Shown: in pieces, positions 28,573 through 37,614 of the stretch
Layout: every line of letters begins with the position of its first letter
Position numbering within the stretch: position 1 is the first letter of the stretch
NCBI RefSeq assembly: GCF_902499115.1
Contig: NZ_CABVPN010000028.1
Location: forward strand, 52,466 to 116,465
Length of the DNA: 64,000 nt
Source of the DNA: Burkholderia diffusa
GTDB lineage: Bacteria > Pseudomonadota > Gammaproteobacteria > Burkholderiales > Burkholderiaceae
Direction of reading: 5' to 3'
The notes under the pieces: generated by a model
Database searches by the model: none
Told to the model about the DNA's origin: nothing
The model's input: only the letters and a program-made list of their open reading frames with translations
Made by a program: the position numbers and the translations under genes

Positions 28573-29034
28573 GTGTCCGTCGAAGTTGACCGCCAAGTTC
28601 CCGATTTCACCGCACCGGCTACGGGCGGCGACATTTCGCTGTCCGACCTGAAGGGCAAGAAGCTCGTCCTGTATTTCTATCCGAAAGACAACACGCCGGG
28701 CTGCACGACCGAAGGCCTGCAGTTCCGCGATCTCTATCCGAAGTTCAAGAAGGCGGGCGCCGAAGTCATCGGCGTGTCGCGCGACAGCCTGCGCTCTCAT
28801 GACAACTTCAAGGCAAAGCTCGAACTGCCGTTCCCGTTGATCTCCGATGCCGACGAAGCGCTGTGCACGCTGTTCGATGTCATCAAGATGAAGAAAATGT
28901 ATGGCAAGGAAGTGCGCGGAATCGAGCGTTCGACGTTCCTGATCGACGCCGACGGCGTGCTTCGCCAGGCATGGCGCGGCATCAAGGTGCCCGGTCACGT
29001 GGACGACGTGCTAAGGGCTGTACAAGCGCTTTGA
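28573..29034 (+). CDS. bcp: Thioredoxin-dependent peroxiredoxin, Bcp/PrxQ type
   Basis: 153 aa, GTG start with AGGAG 8 nt upstream. Peroxidatic cysteine in NTPGCTTEG. The second cysteine five residues later, found in E. coli Bcp, is replaced here (CTTEGLQF); the only other cysteine lies near residue 97 (EALCTLF). It reduces peroxides in the cytoplasm, either as a one-cysteine enzyme or with the distant cysteine as resolving residue. A good terminator follows about 115 nt downstream. Confidence 0.93.
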   Translation: MSVEVDRQVPDFTAPATGGDISLSDLKGKKLVLYFYPKDNTPGCTTEGLQFRDLYPKFKKAGAEVIGVSRDSLRSHDNFKAKLELPFPLISDADEALCTLFDVIKMKKMYGKEVRGIERSTFLIDADGVLRQAWRGIKVPGHVDDVLRAVQAL

Positions 29035-29366
29035 GCCGCGTTATATTGGGCCGCAATGAATGCCAGTTCGCCCCATATTTCTCGTAGCTGCACCGGTGCC
29101 CGATGCGATGCTTCCCGGCACCTGACGCGCATTACGACGGTATCAGCCGAGCCGCATGTCCCTGTCGACGGGGCAGCGGCTTTTTTTATGGACTGCGCGC
29201 CGGCCCTCGGTCCGGCCCTCACCCCGTCAAGGAGCTGATCGACACTTAGGCGAACCGGCTAGACGAAATTCCTGTGCGCCACCGCGCGCAAACTGCATGC
29301 GTGTACGTCACGCAGGATGCGATCAGCGGCGCACTTCATGCGACACGATTCCTCCCGAGGGACACC
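29035..29366. other. Intergenic region bcp / phoH
   Basis: 332 bp with no credible gene. It contains the terminator at 29150-29187, after which about 180 bp remain for the promoter of the PIN-PhoH gene. I could not fix a -35/-10 pair. Confidence 0.5.
29150..29187 (+). terminator. Intrinsic terminator after bcp
   Basis: AGCCGC / GCGGCT stem with an inner CCC/GGG pair and a run of seven T directly after. Confidence 0.75.
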
Positions 29367-31175
29367 ATGCCTTTGCCTACCCCCCCCAGCAAGCTCGGCA
29401 GCCTGCTGCCGCCCGACGAATACAAGGCGAAAGCGCGACCCGCGAAAGCCGCGAAGAAATCCGCCGAAGGGGACGCATCCACTGCCGGTGACTATGGCCC
29501 GGCCAGCGTGGCCCAACCGATGACCGAAGCCGCGAACACGGCCGCGCCGCTGCGCGCCGTCGCGTCGTCGGCGCAAGAATCCGCGAGCACACCTGCACGC
29601 GGCCGCAGGACCAAACAGACCGCGGCGCTGCTGCAGCCGATCCAGGCGCCGGTCGAAGCAGCACCCGCCGCGCCGGTCGAGGCACGCCACGACAAGCCCG
29701 CCGCCGCGAAACCGGCCGCGGCGCCCGCACGCGATGCCGGCGCGGCGACGAAGTCGCGCAACCGCAAGGCCGCCGAAGCCGAACTGCAGAAGCTGTTCGT
29801 GCTCGACACCAACGTGCTGATGCACGATCCGAGCAGCCTCTTCCGCTTCGAGGAACACGACGTCTATCTGCCGATGATGACGCTCGAGGAACTCGACAAC
29901 CACAAGAAGGGGATGTCGGAAGTCGCGCGCAACGCACGCCAGGTGAGCCGCACGCTCGACGCACTGGTCGCCGACGCGGGCCCGATCACGAACGGCATTC
30001 CGCTGTCGCGCCTCGGCAGCCGCGAGGCGCTCGGCCGCCTGTACTTCCAGACGACGCTCACCAACATTCCGCCCGTCGAAGGCCTGCCGGCAGGCAAGGC
30101 CGACAACCAGATCCTCGGCGTCGTGCGCGCGCTGCAGCGCGACCGGCCGGACCGCCAGGTCGTGCTGGTGTCGAAAGACATCAACATGCGGATCAAGGCG
30201 CATGCGCTCGGCCTGCCCGCGGAAGACTACTTCAACGACCAGGTGCTCGAGGACTCGGATCTCCTGTACAACGGCGTGCGTGAGCTGCCGCAGGATTTCT
30301 GGACCAGGCATGCGAAGGGCATGGAGAGTTGGCAGGACACGAAGACGGGCACCACGTACTACCGCGTGACGGGCCCGCTCGTCGCGTCGATGCTCGTCAA
30401 CGAGTTCGTCTATCTCGAACCGCAGAACGGCGAACCGACGTTCCATGCGATCGTCCGTGAGCTGAACGGGAAGACGGCGCTGCTGCAGACGCTGCGCGAC
30501 TACAGCCACCACAAGAACAACGTGTGGGGCATCACCGCGCGCAATCGCGAGCAGAACTTCGCACTGAACCTGCTGATGAACCCCGAGATCGACTTCGTCA
30601 CGCTGCTCGGCCAGGCCGGCACCGGCAAGACGCTCGTCGCGCTCGCGGCCGGCCTCGCGCAGGTGCTCGACGACAAGCGCTACAACGAGATCATCGTGAC
30701 GCGCGCGACCGTGCCCGTCGGCGAGGACATCGGTTTCCTGCCCGGCACCGAGGAAGAGAAGATGCAGCCGTGGATGGGCGCATTCGACGACAACCTCGAA
30801 GTGCTGCAGAAGACCGACGACGCAGCCGGCGAATGGGGCCGCGCGGCGACGCAGGAACTGATCCGTTCGCGCTTGAAGGTGAAGAGCATGAACTTCATGC
30901 GCGGCCGCACGTTCGTCGACAAGTATCTGATCATCGACGAAGCGCAGAACCTCACGCCGAAACAGATGAAGACGCTCGTCACACGCGCGGGCCCCGGCAC
31001 GAAGATCGTGTGCCTCGGCAACATCGCACAGATCGACACGCCTTACCTGACCGAAGGCAGCTCGGGCCTGACCTACGTCGTCGACCGCTTCAAGGGTTGG
31101 GGGCACAGCGGCCACGTGACGCTCGCGCGCGGCGAACGCTCGCGGCTCGCCGACTACGCGTCGGACATCCTGTAA
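29367..31175 (+). CDS. PIN domain-PhoH family ATPase
   Basis: 602 aa. Residues 1-140 are an Ala/Pro/Lys-rich low-complexity region. A PIN nuclease domain begins near 143 (LFVLDTNVLMHDPSS, with the first acidic residue, then TLEELDNHK). A PhoH P-loop NTPase follows with Walker A GQAGTGKT near 415 and IDEAQNLTPKQMKT as Walker B. PIN-PhoH (PhoH2) proteins are RNA helicase/ribonucleases. The start at 29367 has GAGGG before it; the open frame back to 29274 has none. The N-terminal extension is not part of the usual two-domain protein. Monocistronic, between two terminators. Confidence 0.9.
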   Translation: MPLPTPPSKLGSLLPPDEYKAKARPAKAAKKSAEGDASTAGDYGPASVAQPMTEAANTAAPLRAVASSAQESASTPARGRRTKQTAALLQPIQAPVEAAPAAPVEARHDKPAAAKPAAAPARDAGAATKSRNRKAAEAELQKLFVLDTNVLMHDPSSLFRFEEHDVYLPMMTLEELDNHKKGMSEVARNARQVSRTLDALVADAGPITNGIPLSRLGSREALGRLYFQTTLTNIPPVEGLPAGKADNQILGVVRALQRDRPDRQVVLVSKDINMRIKAHALGLPAEDYFNDQVLEDSDLLYNGVRELPQDFWTRHAKGMESWQDTKTGTTYYRVTGPLVASMLVNEFVYLEPQNGEPTFHAIVRELNGKTALLQTLRDYSHHKNNVWGITARNREQNFALNLLMNPEIDFVTLLGQAGTGKTLVALAAGLAQVLDDKRYNEIIVTRATVPVGEDIGFLPGTEEEKMQPWMGAFDDNLEVLQKTDDAAGEWGRAATQELIRSRLKVKSMNFMRGRTFVDKYLIIDEAQNLTPKQMKTLVTRAGPGTKIVCLGNIAQIDTPYLTEGSSGLTYVVDRFKGWGHSGHVTLARGERSRLADYASDIL

Positions 31176-31211
31176 CGCGCGACCGGCTGCCCGCCGGCCG
31201 TCGACGCCATG

Positions 31212-31240
31212 CGGCGCTCCGTTTCCGGAGCGCCGTTTTT
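31212..31240 (+). terminator. Intrinsic terminator after the PIN-PhoH gene
   Basis: CGGCGCTCC / GGAGCGCCG stem (9 bp) with GTTTCC loop, then TTTTT and a T-rich tail. Confidence 0.9.
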
Positions 31241-31411
31241 ATTTTTGGGGTCGGAAACGTCGGTCATGATTCGTTACGCAACGGCCTCACTTACGCGCGA
31301 AACTTCAAGTAAATTCTCAGGAATGGTTGCCTAAGCCCCGCCGGAACGTCTACCATCGGGTCTGTCTGTTGTCATACGATTGGCGAGCGCCCTGCGCTCG
31401 TCCGCCATGTC

Positions 31412-32470
31412 ATGCTTCGAATCTGGGTTCCCGTCGCCGTCGCTTCACTGCTCGCGGCCTGCTCCAGCGTGCCGCAGCAGTCGGCTTCGCGCGCCTCGGG
31501 CATGAGGATCACGACGCCGCGCGCGTTCCCGGCGCCTGCCAATTTCCCGAAATTCGTCGATCACAGCGTCGGCCAGGAAGAGATCTCGATCCAGGCGATG
31601 AGCCTCGTCGGCGTGCCGTACCGCTGGGGCGGCAACACGCCGACGAGCGGCTTCGACTGCAGCGGGCTCGTGCGCTACGTGATCGGCCGCGCTGCCGACG
31701 TGAACCTGCCGCGCACGACCGCCGACATGAGCAGCCGCGGCGTGTCGATCGACCCCGACCAGGTCGCGCCGGGCGACCTGATCTTCTTCAATACGACCGG
31801 TCGCCCGCATTCGCACGTCGGCATCTACGTCGGCAAGCTGCGCTTTGTCAACGCGCCGTCGACCGGCGGCACCGTGCGGCTCGACTACCTGACGAACCCA
31901 TACTGGGCCAAGCGCTTCGACGGCATTCGCCGTGTCGCGCCGCCGCGCGGTACGCCAGCACCGTTCGATGCGCCGACCTACGAGGCACGGCGCGATGCGC
32001 CGACGGCCGCACCGGCCCCGGTCGTCGCAGCCGCCGCGCCGCGGCAGCCGACCTACGCTTCGTCACAAGCCGGCGCAACACCGTCGCCGGCTCCGGTCAT
32101 GCTGGCGGCACCGGTCGTATCGACCGCAGCGGTCTCCCCGGCAGCCGCGCCGTCCGTCGATCCTTACGAACCGCCGCCGCCGCGCATGCCGGCAGCCCGG
32201 CAGCAGGCGGCATCCGCGAATGGCGACATGACAGCGATGACGGCGAACGCAGTCCCGACGGAGACCGGCACGCAGATTCCGACGACGGCACTGACGGCCG
32301 CCCAGGCTGCCGCGTTCGATACGGAGCCGCCGCCTGCGGCCGCCGCGCCGTCGCCGCGCGACATCGAGCCCGTGCAGGTGCTGCGTGCTTCGACGCAATC
32401 CGCGCCGCGCGGCCCGCGCACCGGCACCGCGGACGATCCGATCGCCCGCTTCGCGAACGGCAGTTACTGA
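31412..32470 (+). CDS. NlpC/P60 (C40) family lipoprotein peptidase
   Basis: 352 aa. Lipobox LAAC with Cys17 makes it a lipoprotein. The C40 papain-like domain covers about 55-180: catalytic Cys83 in GFDCSGL and His135 in SHVGIYVG. It should cut peptide stems of peptidoglycan. Residues 185-352 are Pro/Ala-rich and disordered, an unusually long tail for this family. It stands alone; the converging pit gene's terminator lies just beyond. Confidence 0.9.
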   Translation: MLRIWVPVAVASLLAACSSVPQQSASRASGMRITTPRAFPAPANFPKFVDHSVGQEEISIQAMSLVGVPYRWGGNTPTSGFDCSGLVRYVIGRAADVNLPRTTADMSSRGVSIDPDQVAPGDLIFFNTTGRPHSHVGIYVGKLRFVNAPSTGGTVRLDYLTNPYWAKRFDGIRRVAPPRGTPAPFDAPTYEARRDAPTAAPAPVVAAAAPRQPTYASSQAGATPSPAPVMLAAPVVSTAAVSPAAAPSVDPYEPPPPRMPAARQQAASANGDMTAMTANAVPTETGTQIPTTALTAAQAAAFDTEPPPAAAAPSPRDIEPVQVLRASTQSAPRGPRTGTADDPIARFANGSY

Positions 32471-32522
32471 CCCGTCCCATCCCGGCGGCAACCCCGCCAG
32501 TCCCGCCCCTTTCCCGACCACC

Positions 32523-32560
32523 AAAGAAAATGCGCCGCAACCTTTCGGTTTGCGGCGCAT
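32523..32560 (-). terminator. Terminator of the pit operon
   Basis: TGCGCCGCAA(CC) / (GG)TTTGCGGCGCA hairpin; on the minus strand it is followed by TTTTCTTT. Oriented to end the pit transcript, and possibly active on the C40 gene from the other side. Confidence 0.8.
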
Positions 32561-32585
32561 GTCGCGTCGTCCGGCAGCGTCGGAA

Positions 32586-33596
32586 TCAGAAGATCTGATG
32601 CCCGATCCACCATCCGCCCGCGGCGATCAGCGCAGACGCCGGAATCGTCAGCACCCAGGCCCACACGATGTTGCCGGCAACGCCCCAACGCACGGCCGAC
32701 AGCTTCTGCGTCGCGCCGACGCCGACAATCGCACCGGTAATCGTGTGCGTGGTCGACACCGGAATGCCGAGGAACGACGCGATGAACAGCGTGATCGCCC
32801 CGCCGCTTTCGGCACAGAAACCGCCGACCGGCTTGAGCTTCGTGATCTTCTGGCCCATCGTACGGACGATTCGCCAGCCGCCGAACAGCGTGCCGAGGCC
32901 CATCGACAGGTAGCACGCGCCGATCACCCACGCGGGCGGTGCATCGGAGGTCGCCGACGCATAGCCCGACGCGATCAGCAGCATCCAGATGATGCCGATC
33001 GTCTTCTGCGCGTCGTTGCCGCCGTGGCCCAGGCTGTACAGACCGGCCGACAGCAGCTGGAGCCGGCGGAAGCGCCGGTCGACCTTGCTGGGTGCGGTAC
33101 GGAAATACAGCCACGACACGCCGAGCATGAACAGCGAACCGAGGATGAAGCCGAGCAGCGGCGAGATGAAGATGAACGCGACGGTCTTCATCAGGCCGTC
33201 GATGTTCAGCGAGCTCCAGCCCGACTTCGCGAGCGCCGAGCCGACGAGGCCGCCGATCAGCGCGTGCGACGAGCTCGACGGAATCCCGTAATACCACGTG
33301 ATCACGTTCCAGCCGATCGCACCGACCAGCGCACCGAACACGACATAGTGGTCGACGATCTCGGGGTCGATCGTGCCTTTACCGACCGTCTGCGCAACTT
33401 TCAGGTGGAAGATGAAATACGCGATGACGTTGAACGCGGCTGCGAACACCACGGCTTGCTGGGGTTTCAGCACCCCGGTCGACACGACGGTGGCGATCGA
33501 GTTCGCCGCGTCGTGGAAGCCGTTCATGAAGTCGAATACGAGCGCGACGAGTACGAGCGTCGCGACCATCCATAGGGCGAGTTGTATCGAATGCAT
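32586..33596 (-). CDS. pit: PiT family inorganic phosphate transporter
   Basis: 336 aa membrane protein with about ten hydrophobic segments and the two PiT signature repeats: FDFMNGFHDAANSIAT near the N-terminus and SLGHGGNDAQKTIG in the second half. Low-affinity, proton-coupled uptake of metal-phosphate. Ten nt downstream of the DUF47 gene, the usual Pit partner. Confidence 0.96.
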   Translation of the reverse strand: MHSIQLALWMVATLVLVALVFDFMNGFHDAANSIATVVSTGVLKPQQAVVFAAAFNVIAYFIFHLKVAQTVGKGTIDPEIVDHYVVFGALVGAIGWNVITWYYGIPSSSSHALIGGLVGSALAKSGWSSLNIDGLMKTVAFIFISPLLGFILGSLFMLGVSWLYFRTAPSKVDRRFRRLQLLSAGLYSLGHGGNDAQKTIGIIWMLLIASGYASATSDAPPAWVIGACYLSMGLGTLFGGWRIVRTMGQKITKLKPVGGFCAESGGAITLFIASFLGIPVSTTHTITGAIVGVGATQKLSAVRWGVAGNIVWAWVLTIPASALIAAGGWWIGHQIF

Positions 33597-33606
33597 CGTG
33601 GTCCGC

Positions 33607-34233
33607 TCAGGCGTTTTCCAACACGATGCCTTCGATGATGTTCGCGACGTCCTCGCACTTGTCGGTGATCTCCTCGAGCAACTCGTAGATCGCCTTCAGC
33701 TTGATGAGCGTCTTCACGTCGTCTTCCTCGCGGAACAGCTTCGACATCGCCGCGCGCAGCACGCGATCGGCTTCCGACTCCCAGCGGTCGATCTCCTCGC
33801 ACTGCTTGAGGATCTGCGCCGACTGCTTCATGTCCGACAGCAATCCGACGGCCTGCTGCACGTGCTGGGCCGACTGCGTGACGATGTGCGCGAGCTGGCT
33901 CGCCTCGGACGTGACGGACTGCACGTCGTACAGCGACACGGCCGTGGCGACGTCTTCCATCAGGTCGAGGATGTCGTCCATCGTCGTGATCAGCTTGTGG
34001 ATCTCGTCGCGATCGAGCGGCGTGATGAAGGTCTTGTGCAGCAGATCGATCGCTTCATGCGTCAGCTTGTCAGCGGCCTTCTCGGCGGTCTGCACGTTTT
34101 GCTTGTGAATCTCGGCGTCGGCGAGATTGTCGATCAGCAGTTCGAGCTCGCGGCCACCGGAAACGATGTGCTTCGCGTGCGCGTTGAAGAGTTCAAAGAA
34201 CTTGCCCTCGGTGGGCATGAATCGACCGAACAT
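33607..34233 (-). CDS. DUF47 (PhoU-like) phosphate transport regulator
   Basis: 208 aa, all helical, with the PhoU-like segments ELLIDNLADAE, HKLITTMDDILDLMEDVA and YELLEEITDKCEDVANIIEG split over the length. DUF47 proteins pair with Pit transporters and are thought to adjust their activity. First gene of the two-gene operon. Confidence 0.93.
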   Translation of the reverse strand: MFGRFMPTEGKFFELFNAHAKHIVSGGRELELLIDNLADAEIHKQNVQTAEKAADKLTHEAIDLLHKTFITPLDRDEIHKLITTMDDILDLMEDVATAVSLYDVQSVTSEASQLAHIVTQSAQHVQQAVGLLSDMKQSAQILKQCEEIDRWESEADRVLRAAMSKLFREEDDVKTLIKLKAIYELLEEITDKCEDVANIIEGIVLENA

Positions 34234-34379
34234 GGGATTCCTGAGAGATTGTCAAACGACTGTCACGAAAACGGGCGATATTGTACCGTTTTCGGTTGCG
34301 ACGCGACGCGCGCATATGCGCGCGCCGGGATTGGATACAACGCTTGGTGAAATAACGGTTTACATCTGGCGAAGAAGTG

Positions 34380-35762
34380 TTACTCGCCGTAGAAGGTCTG
34401 CGCCCCCGCAAAGTTGTCGAACTTCGTGTATTGACCCAGGAACGTGAGCCGAACGGGCCCGATCGGACCGTTACGCTGCTTGCCGATGATGATTTCGGCC
34501 GTGCCCTTGTCCGGGCTGTCCGGGTTGTAGACCTCGTCACGATAGATGAACAGGATCACGTCCGCGTCCTGTTCGATTGCGCCCGATTCACGCAAATCGG
34601 ACATCACCGGACGCTTGTTCGGACGCTGCTCCAGCCCGCGGTTCAGCTGCGACAGCGCGATCACCGGCACGTCCAGTTCCTTGGCCAGACTCTTCAGCGA
34701 TCGCGAGATTTCCGAGATTTCGGTCGCGCGGTTCTCGCCCTGCGACGAGCCCGACATCAGCTGCAGGTAGTCGACGATGATCAGGCCGAGCTTGCCGCAC
34801 TGGCGGGCCAGACGCCGCGCGCGCGAGCGCAATTCCATCGGGTTCAGGCCGCCTGTCTCGTCGATGAAGAGCTGCGCCTCACTCATCTTCTGCACCGCAT
34901 GCGTCAGCTTCGGCCAGTCCTCGTCCGTCAGCCGGCCGGTACGCATCCGGTGCTGGTCGAGGCGGCCGATCGAGCCGAGCATACGCATCACGAGCTGGGT
35001 GCCCGGCATTTCCATCGAAAACACCGCCACCGGCAGCCCGTACTCGACCGCAACGTATTCGCCGATGTTCATCGAAAATGCGGTCTTACCCATCGACGGC
35101 CGCCCCGCGACGATGATCAATTCGCCGCCGTGCATCCCGGACGTCATCCGGTCGAGGTCGACGAAGCCCGTCGGCGTGCCCGTGACGTCGCTCGGGTTCG
35201 CGGTGTGATACAGCGTGTCGATGCGCTCGACGACCTGCGTGAGCAGCGGACCGATCTCGAGGAAGCCCTGGTTGCCGCGCGCGCCTTCTTCGGCGATCGA
35301 GAACACCTTCGACTCGGCCTCGTCGAGCAGCTGGCGAACTTCCTTGCCCTGCGGATTGAACGCGTCGGCCGAGATTTCGTCGGCGACCGACACGAGCCGG
35401 CGCAGCACGGCGCGGTCACGCACGATTTCCGCGTAGCGGCGGATGTTCGCGGCGCTCGGCGTATTCTGCGCGAGTGCGTTCAGGTAGGCGAGGCCGCCGA
35501 CGTCGTCGGCCTTGCCGGACGTGGTCAGCGCTTCGTACACGGTCACGACGTCGGCCGGGCGCGTCGACGCGATCAGCCGGCCGATGTGCTCGTAGATGAT
35601 CCGATGGTCGTAGCGATAAAAGTCGCCCTGCGACAGGAAGTCGGCAATCCGGTCCCATGCCGCGTTGTCGAGCAACAGGCCGCCGAGCACCGACTGCTCG
35701 GCTTCGACCGAATGTGGCGGGACTTTCAGCGATTCGATTTGAGGATCTTGCGGCGCGTTCAT
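34380..35762 (-). CDS. dnaB: Replicative DNA helicase DnaB
   Basis: 460 aa. N-terminal helical domain starting PPHSVEAEQSVLGGLLLD, linker, and RecA-type helicase domain with Walker A GRPSMGKTAF, NTRS-region DLRTT-free DLRESGAIEQDADV and the Arg finger region near the C-terminus. Unwinds DNA at the fork. No intein is present. It lies downstream of rplI but behind that operon's terminator, so it has its own promoter in the 135 bp between. Confidence 0.98.
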   Translation of the reverse strand: MNAPQDPQIESLKVPPHSVEAEQSVLGGLLLDNAAWDRIADFLSQGDFYRYDHRIIYEHIGRLIASTRPADVVTVYEALTTSGKADDVGGLAYLNALAQNTPSAANIRRYAEIVRDRAVLRRLVSVADEISADAFNPQGKEVRQLLDEAESKVFSIAEEGARGNQGFLEIGPLLTQVVERIDTLYHTANPSDVTGTPTGFVDLDRMTSGMHGGELIIVAGRPSMGKTAFSMNIGEYVAVEYGLPVAVFSMEMPGTQLVMRMLGSIGRLDQHRMRTGRLTDEDWPKLTHAVQKMSEAQLFIDETGGLNPMELRSRARRLARQCGKLGLIIVDYLQLMSGSSQGENRATEISEISRSLKSLAKELDVPVIALSQLNRGLEQRPNKRPVMSDLRESGAIEQDADVILFIYRDEVYNPDSPDKGTAEIIIGKQRNGPIGPVRLTFLGQYTKFDNFAGAQTFYGE

Positions 35763-35817
35763 GGGTTGGGATTATCGCGAATTGATCGCGGCAGCGCTAC
35801 CGCTCCGGCGATCGGGC

Positions 35818-35856
35818 AATAAAAAAGGCAGGCCCCGGTTGCCCGGGCGCCTGCCC
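35818..35856 (-). terminator. Terminator of the rpsF-priB-rpsR-rplI operon
   Basis: On the minus strand: GGCAGGC stem with GCCTGCC (inner CCCGGG pairs strengthen it), then TTTTTTATTG. Between rplI and dnaB. Confidence 0.9.
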
Positions 35857-35897
35857 TTGTCCGGTCGACGGAAGCCGCCCGGAAAGCCTGCGTACGC

Positions 35898-36350
35898 TTA
35901 CGCGTGGTCGCCGATCACGTTGATCGTGACGTCGACGATGACGTCCGTGTGCAGCGCGATCTGAACGACGTGCTCGCCGATCATCTTCAGCGGGCCTTCC
36001 GGCATGCGAACTTGCAGCTTCTCGACTTCGAAACCTGCCTTCTTCAGCAGTTCCGCGACGTCGCCGTTCGTGACCGAGCCGAACAGACGGCCGTCAACGC
36101 CCGACTTCTGCGTGATTTCGAACGACTGGCCGTTCAGCTTCTCGCCGACTGCCTGCGATGCCGCCAGCTTTTCAGCGGCGATCTTTTCGAGTTCAGCGCG
36201 GCGAACTTCGAATTCGGCGATCGCTTCCTTCGTTGCACGGCGAGCCTTGCGGTTCGGGATCAGGAAGTTGCGAGCGTAACCGTCCTTGACCTTGACGATA
36301 TCGCCGAGGTTGCCCAGATTGGCGACTTTTTCCAACAGAATGATTTGCAT
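35898..36350 (-). CDS. rplI: Ribosomal protein bL9
   Basis: 150 aa, starting MQIILLEKVANLGNLGDIVKVKDGYARNFLIP-like text (N-terminal 23S-binding domain), long connecting helix, C-terminal domain with GRLFGSVT. Standard length. Last gene of the S6 operon. Confidence 0.99.
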   Translation of the reverse strand: MQIILLEKVANLGNLGDIVKVKDGYARNFLIPNRKARRATKEAIAEFEVRRAELEKIAAEKLAASQAVGEKLNGQSFEITQKSGVDGRLFGSVTNGDVAELLKKAGFEVEKLQVRMPEGPLKMIGEHVVQIALHTDVIVDVTINVIGDHA

Positions 36351-36377
36351 TCGAATTCTCCTTATTGCGTCGCCTGA

Positions 36378-36653
36378 TTACGCCTTGTGCTGATCGGTGT
36401 ACGGCAGCAGCGCGAGGAAACGCGCACGCTTGATTGCCGTGTCCAGCTGACGCTGATAGTGCGCCTTCGTACCCGTCAGACGAGCCGGCGTGATCTTGCC
36501 GTTTTCGCCGATGAAGTCCTTCAGCGTTTCCGTGTCCTTGTAGTCGATCTGCTCGACGCCGGCAGCCGTGAAACGGCAGAACTTCTTGCGCTTGAAGAGC
36601 GGGTTTTGTTGCTGACGACGCTTGTCGAATTTCTTACCAGTCGGGCGGGCCAT
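36378..36653 (-). CDS. rpsR: Ribosomal protein bS18
   Basis: 91 aa; family pattern [33 protein letters not shown] and [14 protein letters not shown]. It binds S6 in the 30S platform. Four nt after priB and 27 nt before rplI. Confidence 0.99.
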
Positions 36654-36657
36654 GATT

Positions 36658-36957
36658 TCAGTCCTTTCCTATGTCCTGCAATGCAGTGATGTGAAACACC
36701 AAGGTTCTCGCGTTGCGGCTTTTCTTTGCCAGGAAGCCCGTGAACAGCGTCTCGACGCCCATTTCACGGCTTTCCAGCTTGCCGCTCGCCTCACCGGCCG
36801 CCACCGCCTCGATCGTCATTTCGACCTGACGGGGAATGCCTGCTTCAACGACTTCCGTGCGGTGATGCAACGTGGCGCTTGCGATCGGAACACCTGCCGG
36901 CGTATATCGCACCGGTGCGCGTTCGACGACGCTCGCCGTCAATTGCAACCTGTTCAC
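36658..36957 (-). CDS. priB: Primosomal replication protein N (PriB)
   Basis: 99 aa single OB-fold protein, beginning [22 protein letters not shown]. Restart of stalled forks with PriA and DnaT. Position between rpsF and rpsR is the conserved place for priB in beta- and gamma-proteobacteria. Confidence 0.96.
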
Positions 36958-36997
36958 GTGAGTGACGCGCTCCTTGATGGCTTAATGAGTGACGAAC

Positions 36998-37372
36998 TTA
37001 AGCCTGCGCTTCGGTCGGCTGAGCTGCAGCCGCCTTCTTGGCTTCTTCGCGCTGAACTTCCTTCATCATCGGCGACGGGCCGGTCTCGGCCTTCTTCATC
37101 TTGACGATGAGGTGACGCAGCACGGCGTCGTTGAACTTGAACGCGTGTTCGAGTTCGTCGAGCGTCGTCTGGTCGCACTCGATGTTCATGCAGACGTAGT
37201 GAGCCTTCGCGAGTTTCTCGATCATGTAGGCCAGCTGGCGACGGCCCCAGTCTTCGACACGGTGGATCTGGCCGCCGTGCGTCGTGATCGTGGTCTTGTA
37301 ACGCTCGATCATCGCGGGCACTTGCTCGCTCTGATCGGGGTGCACGATGAATACGATTTCGTAATGACGCAT
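36998..37372 (-). CDS. rpsF: Ribosomal protein bS6
   Basis: 124 aa. MRHYEIVFIVHPDQSEQVPAMIERY-type start, EDWGRRQLAYMIEKL RNA-binding segment; the Ala/Glu-rich C-terminal tail replaces the glutamate tail of E. coli. The ATG at 37372 has AAGGAG six nt upstream; the longer frame to 37399 would include that site. First gene of the operon. Confidence 0.98.
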   Translation of the reverse strand: MRHYEIVFIVHPDQSEQVPAMIERYKTTITTHGGQIHRVEDWGRRQLAYMIEKLAKAHYVCMNIECDQTTLDELEHAFKFNDAVLRHLIVKMKKAETGPSPMMKEVQREEAKKAAAAQPTEAQA

Positions 37373-37395
37373 TACACACTCCTTGTGGATTGAAG

Positions 37396-37421
37396 CCACC
37401 CGGGCGTCTGAACCGGTGTGG
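37396..37421 (-). ncRNA. Candidate S6:S18-binding leader hairpin
   Basis: Minus-strand RNA CCACACCGG-loop-CCCGGGTGG lies 24 nt before the rpsF ATG. Several phyla carry an S6 leader with a CCG-containing bulged stem that binds the S6:S18 complex for autogenous control. The position and CCG content fit; the detailed structure was not computed. Confidence 0.35.
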
Positions 37422-37614
37422 CAAGTGAGAAGCCGAAGATTCTAACCCGGTTACGGGGAGCATGCAACACCGATCGACGATTTCCGACCGGATTCGGCCA
37501 TGTTTTCAAAGACTTGAACGGTGCCGACAATTCAAAAGGCTGTCGGTGCGCCCGCTCAAGAATCGGGGACGGAGCGTAGCGCGCAGGATGACGGGCCGGT
37601 GGCGCGACCTGCCG

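Noticed and set aside
26494..28998. 834-codon minus-strand open frame opposite arnA/arnD/bcp
   Set aside because: Spans three real genes on the other strand and has shadow-like composition.
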